NCBI GenBank assembly: GCA_027943335.1
Contig: BSBK01001538.1
Span: 1,443,484 to 1,507,483, forward strand
Length of the DNA: 64,000 bases
Source of the DNA: Chamaecyparis obtusa
Taxonomy: Eukaryota; Streptophyta; Pinopsida; Cupressales; Cupressaceae
Reading direction: 5' to 3'
Below, one piece after another: positions 48,557 through 60,198 of this stretch. Position numbers and translations under genes: made by a program. Below the pieces are notes generated by a model, which worked only from the letters and a program-made list of their open reading frames with translations, was not told the origin of the DNA and searched no databases. Numbering within the stretch: the stretch's first letter is position 1; every line of letters starts with the position of its first letter.

Positions 48557-50640
48557 ATGAGTTACAAAGGTATTAGGTCCCAGAGAAAGGAGCATCCTGA
48601 AGATAGATTGGAAGAAGGTCCTCCGAGCACTTCTAAGGCTAGCCAAACAAAGTGGGGAAGAAAACAAAAAAATATGTCTCATACTTGGAAACATAAAGAG
48701 GATACAAGATAAGAAAATCAAACCAGACCGGGTCAAGAAGAAAATGTCTCAGAATATGAAGAGGCTGTTGATTTGGGGTTGAACCAGTATGAGGATGAGT
48801 TACAAGTGGGAGATGCTAAATCTGAGACTACTCTCCCAGAATCAGAAGAAATTTTTGAAGAATTTTATGAGTTGGAAAGAAGAATCCAAGAATAGATTGC
48901 TATCAAACAGCAAAGAGAAAAAAATAAAGAGGACAAAGTAAGACAGGCCATGATAAGGGTTGAATAGTTAAAGAGGCAGTTATTAGATCTAGAGGCAATT
49001 AATTTTGTCCTAGAGCCTGAAGGAACAGAGGAACAACCTATTGTGTAGAAGACATATGAGACAACTAGACCTAGAAATAAAGGCAAACAAAGAGCTGATG
49101 GAATTACAATCAATAAACATGTTAATGATAAGGATCTTTTAGATCAAGGGTTGAGATTAGATGTGGATCTTGAGAAGGCTAGAAAGGAGAAAGAGATGTG
49201 GGATAAAGAACTTGAGAAAGTAGAATTGGAGGCTACTACTGCAGAAATGAGGAAGAAGATTGAGTTTCTCAAGCATACTTCAGGACCTTCAACATCTACA
49301 TCTCAAGGAATGGATCCACCTCGAGGAGGTCATGTTCATGAAAGGTACAAACAACTTATCTTTTTGGGTATTCTTGGTTATCCTAATGTAATTCCTGATG
49401 AAATTAGAAAAAAGCTCCCTAATTTTGCTAGAAACAATGTCATCACATGTGAGGAACATCTAAAGAACTTTATTGATGTAATAGATGATTATAATATTGA
49501 GCCTGATGATGTTGTAATGAAGTTATTTGTACAATCTCTGACTGAAGATGCTAGGGACTAGTTTAGAGGATTTCCCCATGCCAGTATAGGGTCTTGGAAT
49601 GAATTTAAAAATTATTTCAAGGAACATTACAGTGACAAAACAAATGAGGGTTTTATTTTGAATGAATTCAATAACATAAAGAAAAATTAGAATGAAGATG
49701 TTCTTGAATTTAATATAAGATTCCAAAAAGCTATGCATAGGCTCCTACAAGTTATCAGATTAGATGATAGGGTGTGTCTTGTGACATACTTAAATGCTTT
49801 TGATGCAAAGATGGGGTATCTTTTAAGGGATAAGAACCATAGAAATCTTGGGGAAGCTTACAAGTTGGCTATTAACATAGAGAGTAATAGAAGAATATCA
49901 GGAAAATTGGGGAGAAGGGATGATTGTAGGCCTCAAGCACAAATTAAGAAAGAGATGGGAAGGTCTGTAAACTTTAAACCCAAAGAGGAGGATAATCTAA
50001 AATAGATTCTAAATGCTTTAGAGGTTCTGAGGCCTAATGAAAAAAGAAACAATAGGGCTATAATTAATGACTGATCAACTCCTAATAATTTTAGCAGGTA
50101 GCCAAGAATGCAAAATTACCCATACAATACTTAGTGGAAGGATGGAAAGGCCATTTTTCCAACTAAGAGGGATAGGCCTGATGATAGGATTCCTAATCCT
50201 TTGCAGAGAAATTCAGTTAATATGAGTGATGATATCCCATGGTGTGCTACTTGTCAATCTCCTCACAATCCAGAATACTGTGTGATTGCCCTGAATCTAT
50301 CTAAGAAAAAGGAACAAGATAAGCAATATGATAAGAATGGATGTGCAATGACTTCTTCACATGCGTGGGATGAGGTTGACTCCATAGAGGAGGAATTTGA
50401 TGATGTTGGATGTGGTGCAGTGAAATGTAAGGAGCATGTTTCCTTAAGGCGACCTTCTGATGAGGAAATTGCTCAAATCACTACAGACATGGTCACTCAA
50501 GCCAAGAGAAATTACAATTTGAGAAACAATACAATTGGAAATACAGCTGGTAAATCGGGTAGCATGTTTATCAAGAGGTCAGAAAGGAGTACACAACAGC
50601 CTGAGGAAAAGGAGAAAGGTGCTAATCATGTTGTTAGTTA
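48557..50640 (+). pseudogene. Element D gag
   Basis: The N-terminal part is charged and coiled-coil-like (EKARKEKEMWDKELEKVELE near 49165-49230). The capsid core includes FARNNVITCEEHLKNFIDVI near 49420-49485 and MKLFVQSLTEDARD*FRGFP near 49518-49580, with a TAG in place of Trp or Gln. The nucleocapsid has CATCQSPHNPEYC near 50242-50280, a Cys/His cluster unlike the usual CCHC. An acidic tail follows. Confidence 0.82.
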
Positions 50641-50989
50641 GGTGAAAATAAAAAAGAACGTTGGACCTATTGCAATACCTAAGGGTAGAGAAAGGACATC
50701 AGAAGGATTTTCTCCCATACCCCAAAAGGGAGATGAGTCTCTACACAAAGATAAATCTAACTTGATTGTCCGAATAGAGGATAAAGATGTCACTATTTTT
50801 AAAGGGGACATGGATGACTAGAAGTATGTTCCCATTGATATGACTAAATTGCTTTCACAAATGACTGTCAAAGTTCCACTTTTGGAAATGATGAGGATAG
50901 AGGAGCATAAGGTGAAGGCTTTGGATAGGGTAAATGGTGCCTTTTCTACAAAAGTCCAAGGGATGAGTAGAAGTGATAAGCATGTGGCT

Positions 50990-51400
50990 TCTTTAGATGA
51001 TACACCTGATAGTAAAAATGAAGAAATCATTTCTAAGATTCCTCGGATATATTTGGATGCAAATGTTGTAAGTAATGCATCAGGGATAGTTGATCCTTTC
51101 TTTTTGTCTCTTATGATAAATGGAAAATTATTGAAGAATTGCATGATTGATTCTAGGGCATCAAATACTGTCATGCCTGTAGAGATCATGAAGTCACTAG
51201 GACTGAGAGTTGATACACCTCATGGAAGATGCCAAGCTATGGACTCAAGAGAGGTGCCAGTTATTGGTACCATTAAGGCTTTGCCTTATAAATTAGCAGC
51301 ATTCCCTGACAAGTAGCTAACTATGAGTGTTTTAGTGTTTGATATCCCTCCATAGTATGGGATGCTATTATCTAGGAGATGGAGTGCTTCTATGGTAGGA
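50990..51400 (+). pseudogene. Element D aspartic protease
   Basis: Active-site segment NCMIDSRASNTVMP near 51139-51180. The Gly of D-S/T-G is Arg, a single base change. The second half has LTMSVLVFDIPP*YGMLLSR near 51319-51373, with TAG in place of Gln. Inactive as it stands. Confidence 0.8.
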
Positions 51401-51599
51401 AGTATCCAATGTGACTTGTCTTTTGCTACTTTTAACATTGGAGGAGAAAGTGTGAAGGTGTCAAGGGAAACTAGAACTCCACATATGATTGAGGAGAATG
51501 AAGATGATAACATGAATTGTTTTGTGGACACTGACATTGGTTCTTTCCAAGTTCAGGAGAAAGGGGTGCAAGAAAAGGTCAGGCCTATCCTTCTAGTTG

Positions 51600-52015
51600 A
51601 TGATGAGGATAACATGGCAGAAGGTAATGTCTTATGGACTTTATATTTTGATGGAGCAAGTTCAAAGGAAGGTGCTGGAGTAGGAGTGCTACTGATATCC
51701 CCAAATGGTAAAACTTTGAAGTTTTCTTTCACTCTCTTATTTCCTTGCACAAATAATGTTGTTGAATATGAGGCCCTATTGATTGGTTTGAGACTAGCAT
51801 CAAGACATGGGATTAAACATCTTAGGGTGATTGGTGATTCTGAGTTAGTAATCTCTTAGATTAGATCGAAGTATGCATCGAAGAATCAAAGATTGAAACA
51901 ATATAGAAATGTTTTTTGGGATGAAATTGAAGGTTTTAGTGCTTTTGGTATTGATTGGGTGGATAGAAGCCAAAATAGGATTTCTGATTTATTGGAAAAC
52001 ATAGCATTGGGGTGA
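51600..52015 (+). pseudogene. Element D archaeal-type RNase H located before RT
   Basis: RNase H of the type seen after RT in Tat elements, but here between protease and RT. Motifs in order: WTLYFDGASSKEGAGVGVLL (Asp codon 51650-51652), NNVVEYEALLIGL (Glu codon 51770-51772), VIGDSELVIS (Asp codon 51836-51838), and RSQNRISDLLENIA near 51965-52003 (final Asp). All four acidic residues are present. One TAG follows VIS and a TGA follows ENIALG. It would degrade the RNA strand during reverse transcription. Confidence 0.88.
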
Positions 52016-52379
52016 AAGGATATCACTTTTGTAGGGATATCCGAAATTGAGTTTATGTCTAGGTCTTCTATCCTAGACAATGTTGAAAATTGGCAAGTAT
52101 TTTCTGATGATCAAGATATACTAAGATTCTTACAGTGTGAGTCTCATTTTGGTGGTCAGGAGATGAATTTAAGCACTTACGTTGACATCAAAAATGGGAA
52201 AGAAAATGTTATTGGGAAGGAAGTTTTGCAATTGAAGTCAAATAGGGTCCCAAGGGGATTGGTTTCTCTTGAGAGGGCATTTGACAATAAAGAAAGGGCT
52301 TGTTTTTCTAAATTTGTTGATAAGATCAATCACTTGGAGGAAATAAATCTAGGAACAAGTCAAGCACCCAAAAATGTTT

Positions 52380-53290
52380 ATATAGGTAGGTGTTTGTCCC
52401 CAAGAACTAGAAAAAATATGATTGACCTTCTCAAAAAATTCAGACATGTTTTTGCATGGTCCTATGATGATTTGAAAGCCTATAGAGAAGATCTGTTCCA
52501 ACATGAGATACCACTGAAAGAAGGTACCAAACCTTTTAGGCAAAAATTAAGACCTTTGAATCCTACTTTGGCACCCAAGATGCAAGATCAACTCAAAAAG
52601 ATGGTAGACATTGGGATCATCAAGCCTGTCAGACATTCTACTTGGGTGTCAAACTTGGTTCCAGTCAGAAAAAAGAATGGTGACATTAGGTTGTGTGTTG
52701 ATTTTAGAAATCTGAATGTCAATTCTTTGAAGGATAATTATGGTTTGCCTAACATGGAAAATATGTTGTAGAGGGTTACTAGATCAGAGCTAACGTCCAT
52801 GATGGATGGCTTCTCTGGATATAATCAGGTCATGGTCAAGGAGTTAGAACAATTTAAGACTGCATTCACTACCCCTTGGGGAACATATGTTTATGTTAGA
52901 ATGCCCTTTGGTTTGACAAATGTTGGAGCTACTTTTCAGAGAGTCATGGATGTGGCCTTTGCAGACTTTATAAACAAGTTTTTGGTAGTATATCAAGATG
53001 ATCTCACAGCATATTCAGATAAGGAGAGTTAGCATTGTGAGCATCTTGAGAAGATTTTTATCAGGGCTTTGGAATATGGGGTTTCTTTGAATCCAAAAAA
53101 GTGTGCTTGTGGTGTTGTGGAAGGTAGACTCTTGGGACATATTGTGTCTAAAGATAGAGTGAGGATTGACCCTAAGAGGGTTATGGCTATAGATAGGCTT
53201 TCCCCACCTAGAAATGTTAAAGGAATACAATCCTTCTTTGGGCAGGTCAACTTTCTAAGGTGATTTGTTACAAATTTTGTAGAAATCAGT
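52380..53290 (+). pseudogene. Element D reverse transcriptase
   Basis: Fingers: RHVFAWSYDDLKAY near 52443, VRKKNGDIRLCVDFRNLN near 52665-52715. Palm: MMDGFSGYNQV near 52799, MPFGLTNVGATFQRVMD near 52901, and the catalytic YQDD at 52991-53002. Thumb: LLGHIVSKDRVRIDPKRV near 53130. Stops: TAG near 52769 and 53030, TGA near 53261 (a conserved Arg position). Confidence 0.93.
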
Positions 53291-53369
53291 ATCCCCATCT
53301 CTAGAATGTTGAAAAAAGAGGCAAAGGTTGAATGGAATGAAGAAGTAGACGAATCTTTCAGAAGTATCA

Positions 53370-53880
53370 AAAAAGCCATCAAAGATGCTCCAGTTTTAAG
53401 AACACCTAATTATGATAAGCCCATGTAGATTTTTTCTTTTGCCTCTTGTCATACAGTTGCAACAATTTTATTACAGAAGAATTTAGATGGATATGAACAA
53501 CCCATATCATTTTTTAGCAAATCCCTACAAGCAGCAGAACTGAAATATGACATTACTAAGAAGCAGGCTTATGCCCTAGTCAAAGTAGTCAAGGCTTTTA
53601 GATGTTACCTTGTAGGAGCTAAGGTGGTTGCTTATGTTCCTAGTGCTACAGTTAAGGATATATTGGTATGACAAGAGGTTTCAGGGAAAAGATGTAGATG
53701 GATCAACAGGATCCAAGAATTTAACATTGACATCCAAGTTACAAAGTTGATAAGAGGCTTAGGTCTTGCAAGGTTAATGGCACAAAGAAACCTAGTTGCC
53801 AATCATGTAAATATGTTAGAGGAAGAACAAAGGCCATATATTTGTGATATGGATTACTGTGACTGGTACAAGGATGTTAT
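53370..53880 (+). pseudogene. Element D RT-linked RNase H with lost active site
   Basis: The fold is recognisable: TPNYDKPM*IFSFAS near 53400, PISFFSKSLQAAELKYD near 53500, KKQAYALVKVVKAFRCYL near 53558. The catalytic positions are changed: TDAS is SFAS (Phe codon 53438-53440), the Glu of EKEA is Gln (CAG 53564-53566), and TDHK is VPSA. It probably serves only as a connection between RT and integrase. Confidence 0.85.
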
Positions 53881-53889
53881 TGGTTACTT

Positions 53890-55120
53890 GTAGAAATTGG
53901 TCCTTCCCCCTGAAATGGATGAAAACAAAAGGAGAACTGTCAAGTTGCAATCTGCAAGATATGCTATTATACATGGTAAATTGTGGTGGAGAAGCAATGA
54001 AGGAGTGTTACTAAAATGCTTAGACCATGAGAGATCCAAGGCCTTGTTAGATGAAATGCACCAAGGTGTTTATGGAGGGCACTTTATGGCAAAGACCACG
54101 GCTCACAAGATTCTTAGGTCTAGATTTTGGTGGCCTACAATTTTTAAGGATGCATATCAGTTTGTAAGAAAATGTGATGCATGTCAGAGATTTGCTGGAA
54201 AGTTAAAATTTAATGGAAATTTTCCACTTAGGCTTGTTGTAGTTCAGGCTCCTTTCTAGAAGTGGGGTATAGATTTTATTGGAGAGATTCCAAACAAGTC
54301 TAGTGGTGGACATTCTTATATACTGGTGGCAATAGACTATTTTACTAACTGGGTTGAAGTTATCCCTACTAGAAAGGCTACTAGCAAAGTGGTGACTGAT
54401 TTTGTAATGCAAAATATTCTTACAAGATTTGGTTGCCCAGATGTGATTGTGGTTGATAATGCAATGTGTTTTAGATCACAAGAATTTAATGATTTTTGTC
54501 AGCAGTATGGGATACACATTTCATTCTCTTCCCCATATCATCCACAAGGAAATGGCCAGGCTGAGTCTAGTAACAAAAGTCTAATTAAGATTCTCAAGAG
54601 AGTATTGGATAAAAATAAGAAAGCTTGAGACTCAAAGTTATGGTTAGCATTATGGGCTGATAGGGTAACTATAAAGAAGGCCATAGGTTGTGCTCCCTTT
54701 GATTTAGTGTATGGGATAAATGCTAGATTGCCTCAAAATAATCTATTGCAGATGTATAATTTTATCCAGGCACATGATGAAGATTTAGATGATGAGATGA
54801 GGGTAAGAATGGATGAGTTGATCTAGTTGGATGAGGTAAGGAGAGATGCACATGAAAGAAATGAAAGATTGTAGAGGCAGTGTAAGAATCTGTTTGATAA
54901 AAGGGCTACCCAGAGAAGTTTTGAAGTAGATGATCTTGTCCTGATGTGGAATGCAAGATTAGAAGATAAAGGAAAGCATGGGAAGTTTGATCCCATCTGG
55001 TTGGGCCCTTATCTTATTGAAAGAAAATGGGGAATAGATTCTTATGTCCTGAAAAATTTGACTAGTGGTACTTTGGAATTGCCTATTTGTGGACAATTCC
55101 TAAAGTTTTACTTCTCCTGA
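53890..55120 (+). pseudogene. Element D integrase
   Basis: Zinc finger: MHQGVYGGH near 54056-54082 and KCDACQRFAG near 54172. Core: KWGIDFIGEI near 54261 (Asp), VIVVDNAMCFRSQEF near 54442 (Asp), SPYHPQGNGQAESSNKS near 54530-54580 (Glu). C-terminal GKHGKFDPIWLGPYLIE near 54971. TAG in place of Gln at 54257-54259 (APF*KWG) and elsewhere. No chromodomain seen. Confidence 0.92.
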
Positions 55121-55268
55121 AGTATCTTTTCCATGAGCAGTAGTTTAGGTTTTCCTCTGTATAGTCGTGTTGTTTTTGGGTCAAAGTTTTGATTTGGTCT
55201 ACTCTTCCAGGAGATTCTAGCTTACTCATTGTATCTGCAGGAGATACACGTCCCTGAGTATGAGCCAC
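55121..55268 (+). other. Short 3' untranslated region of element D
   Basis: 148 bases between the gag-pol stop and the 3' LTR. TATCTGCAGGAGATA near 55231 is palindromic. No clear polypurine tract. Confidence 0.6.
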
Positions 55269-58200
55269 TATTGGTAGTTTTCTCTATTTTTCCTGTCTCC
55301 CCAAAATTTTGAAGTTTTTGTGTCTTCCTAGTCTTTGTGTTGAATCCCTCTGCATAATTTTCATATCTTTAGGGTTCAAGTTTGGTCAAATTTGCAAAAA
55401 CCCTAAGTGCTAGGGTAAAAATCCCTTTGTATGCCTTCAAAAGTCCAAAACCCTAGTTTGCCTTGACCTTGTTCTATTCCTGCATTACTTTTTTGGGCCA
55501 CTTATGTCTTAAAATGCATGTGCACTTTACTTTTCCCAGTCAGTCACTTAATCTCCTAATGGTTTAAGCATATTCCTTTCTTTTATGCGACTCTGAGAAT
55601 TCCTTTGGTCATGCAATCTCTTAGTGCTTAAGGAATATTCCATCTCATTTAGTGACTTGTCAGGTAGTCTTCTTTCCTTTTAGTCGCTAGGTCTCTTAAT
55701 ATTTGGTGGTTACTGTAATACCCCAAAAATGGGCTATAAGTTCATTAATCTCCTACATTGACAATTCGAATGAAATCAACATCAAAGTCCTAATCTAAGG
55801 CACATCTAAACATCATCGAATCATAATTGATTATCTTAAATTCTGCATCAGGGAATATTCCTAGTAATATTCCTAATTATCTTAATTATCTTTAATTTAA
55901 TGATTATTTGGCGATAAATTACATTTATCCTAAGTTTGATTAATTGAATATTTTCATATTTAATTAATTAGATTTAATATTTGCCACTTAATTGTGTAAT
56001 TAAATTTAATTCTATCTATTATTAATTGTATTATTTAATTTTGACAATAGATCATAATTCCTATCTTTAATTGATTAAATTCTTATTTAATTAATTAAAA
56101 CATGTTGTCATTATTTAATAATATAATTTTTAATAAAAGTTTGATTAAATAGTTAATTAACCCATAAATTAATTATTTATTTTCAAAAATCAGTTAAGTT
56201 GGAAATAAATCACTTTATTATTAAATTAATTCATAATTAAAACATGTACAATCATAAAAGTAGACAACTGTCAATTATCAATTAAAGCTAAACTCTTTTG
56301 AGTTAAAGCTTAGCTTTTGCATGTTTTTGTGACTTAATTATCTGTTATTATCAGATAACTCAAAAATCAAGCTGAGTTAATTTGAGTGATTTATGGCTTT
56401 TAATCATGCACCTCCAAAGCCCTGGATTTCTATAAATTAAAGGCTTCAGCTCTTCACAAATCATCTCATATTTTGCACAATCACGCTGGAGAATTGGAAT
56501 TGAAGAATCAAAGCTCTTGCGAATCGACATCTTTGTGAGATCAATCTTATTTTTGCATTCATATTACATATCATTGTTAGATTAGCATAGCATATCAATT
56601 TTCAATAGCATTCATAGCATACCAATTTCATCTAGCATAGATTCATATCAAGTTTTCATCATTATTATTGCATAGAAAATATCAAAAATATAGATTAATT
56701 GCATTTATTCCATATCTAGAATTGCATTCAAATCCTTCATTTAGGTGTCGTCTAGGTCACTGATCTCGATTACAATCTGAGAACATTAATCTCGCACCTA
56801 TTAGAAGGCAGTAAATCGCTTGGTTAGATAGCTTTCAATTTTGCACGATTTTGATTATCACTAACCTCTAATGTTTTACTGAGTGTTGTGTCTACAGATC
56901 AGGTACAATTTTCACACACACAGTTACATCTTTTTATTTGGTGATTGCCTAGCTGTAGTGGTCACGTATTCTCCTGTTCCCGATGGCTTGACCCCTAACT
57001 ATTTGCGACCTGGCCTGGCGGTTTGTCTTTCCTTTGGTCATGTGTTCATGTGTCTGCAGGCCCAGCATCATGTTACTTTCAATCCAATGGTGGGTGCATG
57101 ATCTCATAGAATCTGTCAGAGCCATGAGATCATGTGACAACCACCCGATCTTTTGATGCATTTCTTTGTATGTCCATTGCTAACCAAGCTGACTTGGCAG
57201 TTTCTCATTGGTCGAGGCATGATGAGGTGGAGCATATCAATGGGACTTGGTTGCCAGTGTGTCCTTAAGGGTCTTGACATCTACAGAGAATCTACGGTTG
57301 GTGTAAGTTCTCATGGAATTTGTTAGAGCCATGCAATCTTACACCAACCGTCAATCTTACCTTTTCTTAGGTGGCATAGGGAAGGTGGGTCCTCTGATAG
57401 TTGGAGCCGACATGCATGATTTTTATTGGCTGAAGGACTGTCCAGGTGGATATGATGTCAGAAGTGGCTGAGGTGGAATTTTTAGGCGGGCCCAAGGTTG
57501 TGAAATATTTCAATAAATTGGTGGCTATGTATTTTCTAAAGTTTGTGGTTCTGATAAATTTTGGCAGAGGTCTAAGTCCCCTTTGGTCACTTATTCTCAT
57601 AATATTTGGTGGGGTTATAAATGATTCAGCGAATGGGTGAATCTCTGTATTCGCACAATCTCGTAATAAATTGGTGAGGCCCTAAATTTCTCAATGACTT
57701 AGTGAATGTCTTTGGTCGCTGATTTTCCAAGTATAAACCAGTTTCCTGAGGAGGGTTAAGACAAACATTTAGCGAACTAGAGAATAAAGGTTTTTTGTGC
57801 ATTCGCAGAATACAACCGGGGGTTAAGAAAAGGCTCAACGATTCAGTGAAAAGCTTTGTTCACTGAATTGTTTGACTTGACCACAGTTAAAGAAAGCATT
57901 AAGTGACTTAGAGTTTCCCTTCAGTCACGTATTGACAGAGTAACAAAGGTTTAAATGTTTTTCGAGAACAAGCTGACCATCTGCCACCGTGTTGCTGAGG
58001 TGTTTTGTTTTGATTGGCTGAGCTAGAAAGGGATAAGGACATGTCAGTGGGCCCAAAAGATTCAAGTGAGATGCCAATATGGGATGATCTAATAGGTGGC
58101 ATAAGATCTCATAGGGTTAGTCAAAGCTATAAGATTATAAGACCACTGTTCGATCTAAAGCTTATGCGGAGTGGGTCCAAGCTTGCCAATTCATTATCGA

Positions 58201-59619
58201 CGTGCTTGAATTTCATTGGTCGAAGGATTAATGAGGTGGAAAAGGATTTTAAAAAGGTTTTGTTGATTGTTGAAGGATAATTGTGAGCTACCTGATCTGC
58301 CAGGAAGAAATAGGATCGACGGTCATGTTTTAAAAATAGATCAAGTGGTCATTGTCGTCAATTTTCAAATAATTCAAGGGTTTTTTGCAGGGTTAGGAGA
58401 TAGTGTTGCTAAAGAGCCATAATGCAGGACCATTTTTTGGTTATTTCCAGCTTGGTTGCAGGTGAGAATTAATGAAGATGATCTTGGTAGTTGTTCCAAC
58501 ATGATTTTACATCCTTGGGTTTCTTTCCCGCAGCTAGAATTAATGGGGCTTTGTGATGATTTTTTCCTTGAGGCTGGTACAGGGTCAAGTTGGTTGTAGA
58601 GTTTTGTGATTTTTATCTCACTAGCTTTGTGCTTAGGGCCGGTCTTGTCTGCATTCATTTGTTTGTTTGAGTTAGGTGATTTTGAATGGTTGCTTTGAAT
58701 GATCATCCGTTGCTTTTTGCAACCCTTGAGATAAAAGGATTTTTCATGATCATTCAAAGGTATTGGGGAGTTAGGTGTTCATAATCTCTTGCTTGGTGAG
58801 CCCTATTCTTGATCAGGGTTGTAAAATTTTTGTTTCAGTGCTTGTTTATAAGAGATAAAAGTTGCAGGTCTAAGCTATAGTTTGCAAGCATGATTTGTTG
58901 TGACTGATTGTATGCACATAAAGGATTCATCATACTTAATACAAATATATTCTTCTTCTCTCTCCTCTGTGTCAAGTAAGGTAGGCTTTGAGCTTTCTAG
59001 TTTGTTACATATTGTTTTATGTATGTATCTTCATTCTTGAGTTCTGATCTGGGATTGGATTAAATGATGCTCTAGATGGGATGTGAGTTTACCCTTGTCT
59101 ACATAAGGATTCTTTGTAAGCAGTAAGGATTGTGGTAAATGTATTTATGGCTATGAATCTCAGATATTCTTTGATTTGTATATCTTTTGTGTCTAAGAAA
59201 TCTTGCCTAATGGATGAGGGCACTAGCCTAAATGAGTAAATCTCTTGTTAACATAATTGATTAAAGTTGTTGCAATCCAATCTTAAAATCAAGAACCATT
59301 TTTAAGTTTTAAATCTTTGGTTGTGTAGTTTGGTTACCCCATAGAAAAATGGAGAGTCATTCAATGTAAGGTTGGCATTTAGTACTTTCTTGCTATCATC
59401 TGTTATATGAACCCAAACTTTGGTGTGTAAGGTATAGTTTTCATTGGGTTAGGTGCACCCACCTTGGTTTTGCAGAGCCAGAAGTGAAGAGGCAGTCCTG
59501 TCCCTACAGTTGGTCCAATTACCCAAAGATCCTTCTACATTTTGGAACTAACCACTCCTAAAATCTATCTGAGGGTATATTGGTAGCCGAAGAGCATAAG
59601 CCATTTTGAAACACCAATA
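55269..59619 (+). repeat. Element D 3' LTR (with solo G-family LTR inside)
   Basis: TATTGGTAGTTTTC to ACACCAATA; the terminal TG and CA are each changed by one base. Interrupted at 55714-56922. It carries the same three TCTCAT...GTCAGAGC modules and hairpin as the 5' LTR. Confidence 0.95.
55714..56922 (+). repeat. Solo LTR of the G family in D 3' LTR
   Basis: 1209 bp, TGTAATACCCCAAAAATGGG to TTTTCACACACACA, with a perfect GTTAC duplication (55709-55713 and 56923-56927). It is absent from the D 5' LTR near 44521. A TATA box (TATAAATTA) is at 56431-56439, after GGATTTC. Same family as 30591-31851. Confidence 0.96.
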
Positions 59620-59624
59620 GGTTC

Positions 59625-60198
59625 ATTGGTGCTCGGTTTCCTTTGTTTATCAGTGTTGGTCGGTTATCTCGTTGGTGCTCAGTGAATTTCACTGGTGCTC
59701 AATGATGCTTGTTTGGCACATAGTTTCCTTTCTTATCAAGTTGTTTATTTTGGATTTCTTTTGAGGCTGACTTGTGCATTTAATTTGGGTCATAGATTTA
59801 ATATCGGTATCCATCCTTGGGAAGCATGTGGACCCTAAATTTGGTCACCCTTCCATTGATTATGGATTTAAAGGTTGACTTGGCTTGGTAGCCTCTTGTA
59901 TAATGTAGTTGTTTTGTTGGAGTCTTAGGAGTCTTAGATATAGAAGATAGAAGATAGAAAATTGGAGGTTGTTGGAAGATCCTCACATGTTTGAGGACTT
60001 TTGTACTTGATTGTAATATCTGGCTTAAACTAGGAAGGCTTACAACGTGGCATGTATGAATCTATTTAAAGATAATATAACATAGCATTTGCATTCTCTC
60101 TCTCACTATTCTATGTTGTTGCTTCCACATGTTGTTGAGAAAGGTGGATCTGGTTAGGGGGTGTCATTGGCCCCTCTCCCCATCCCCCCTTTGTATCA
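59625..60198 (+). repeat. Element B 3' LTR, second piece
   Basis: ATTGGTGCTCGGTTTCC to CCCCCCTTTGTATCA, homologous to 15680-16257. Followed by the TTTAC duplication at 60199. Confidence 0.93.

Larger units (their letters stand above)
48557..55120 (+). pseudogene. Element D gag-pol, one unshifted frame of about 2188 codons with many stops
   Basis: From ATG at 48557 to TGA at 55118-55120 all domains lie in the same frame. More than 20 in-frame stops interrupt it and I see no frameshift. Most stops are TAG where Gln is expected; the TGA stops fit CGA or TGG. Domain order: gag, protease, archaeal-type RNase H, RT, degenerate RNase H, integrase. There is no separate gag stop with frameshift, so Gag and Pol were probably one polyprotein. 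Domains are listed separately. Confidence 0.92.
44077..59619 (+). mobile_element. Element D: Ty3/gypsy element with 3.1-kb LTRs and RNase H before RT
   Basis: LTRs 44077-48349 and 55269-59619. After removal of one solo LTR plus 5-bp duplication from each, both are exactly 3137 bp. Target duplication GGTTT (44072-44076) and GGTTC (59620-59624). The internal region has a primer site and one long gag-pol frame in the order gag, protease, RNase H, RT, degenerate RNase H, integrase. In about 288 LTR bases compared I count 13 differences (4.5%). No clear polypurine tract is visible before 55269. Confidence 0.94.
15583..60198 (+). mobile_element. Element B: chromovirus (Ty3/gypsy), host of insertions E, C and D
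   Basis: Complete but dissected element: LTR 15583-16257, gag to 17365, gag/protease/RT 23305-24394, RT to chromodomain 41579-43960, 3' LTR 43978-44076 plus 59625-60198. The flanking duplication is perfect: TTTAC at 15578-15582 and 60199-60203. Removing the three insertions leaves about 5935 bp, against 5939 bp for the related element E. Many stops and several frameshifts make it inactive. It is older than E, C and D, which interrupt it. Confidence 0.93.
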
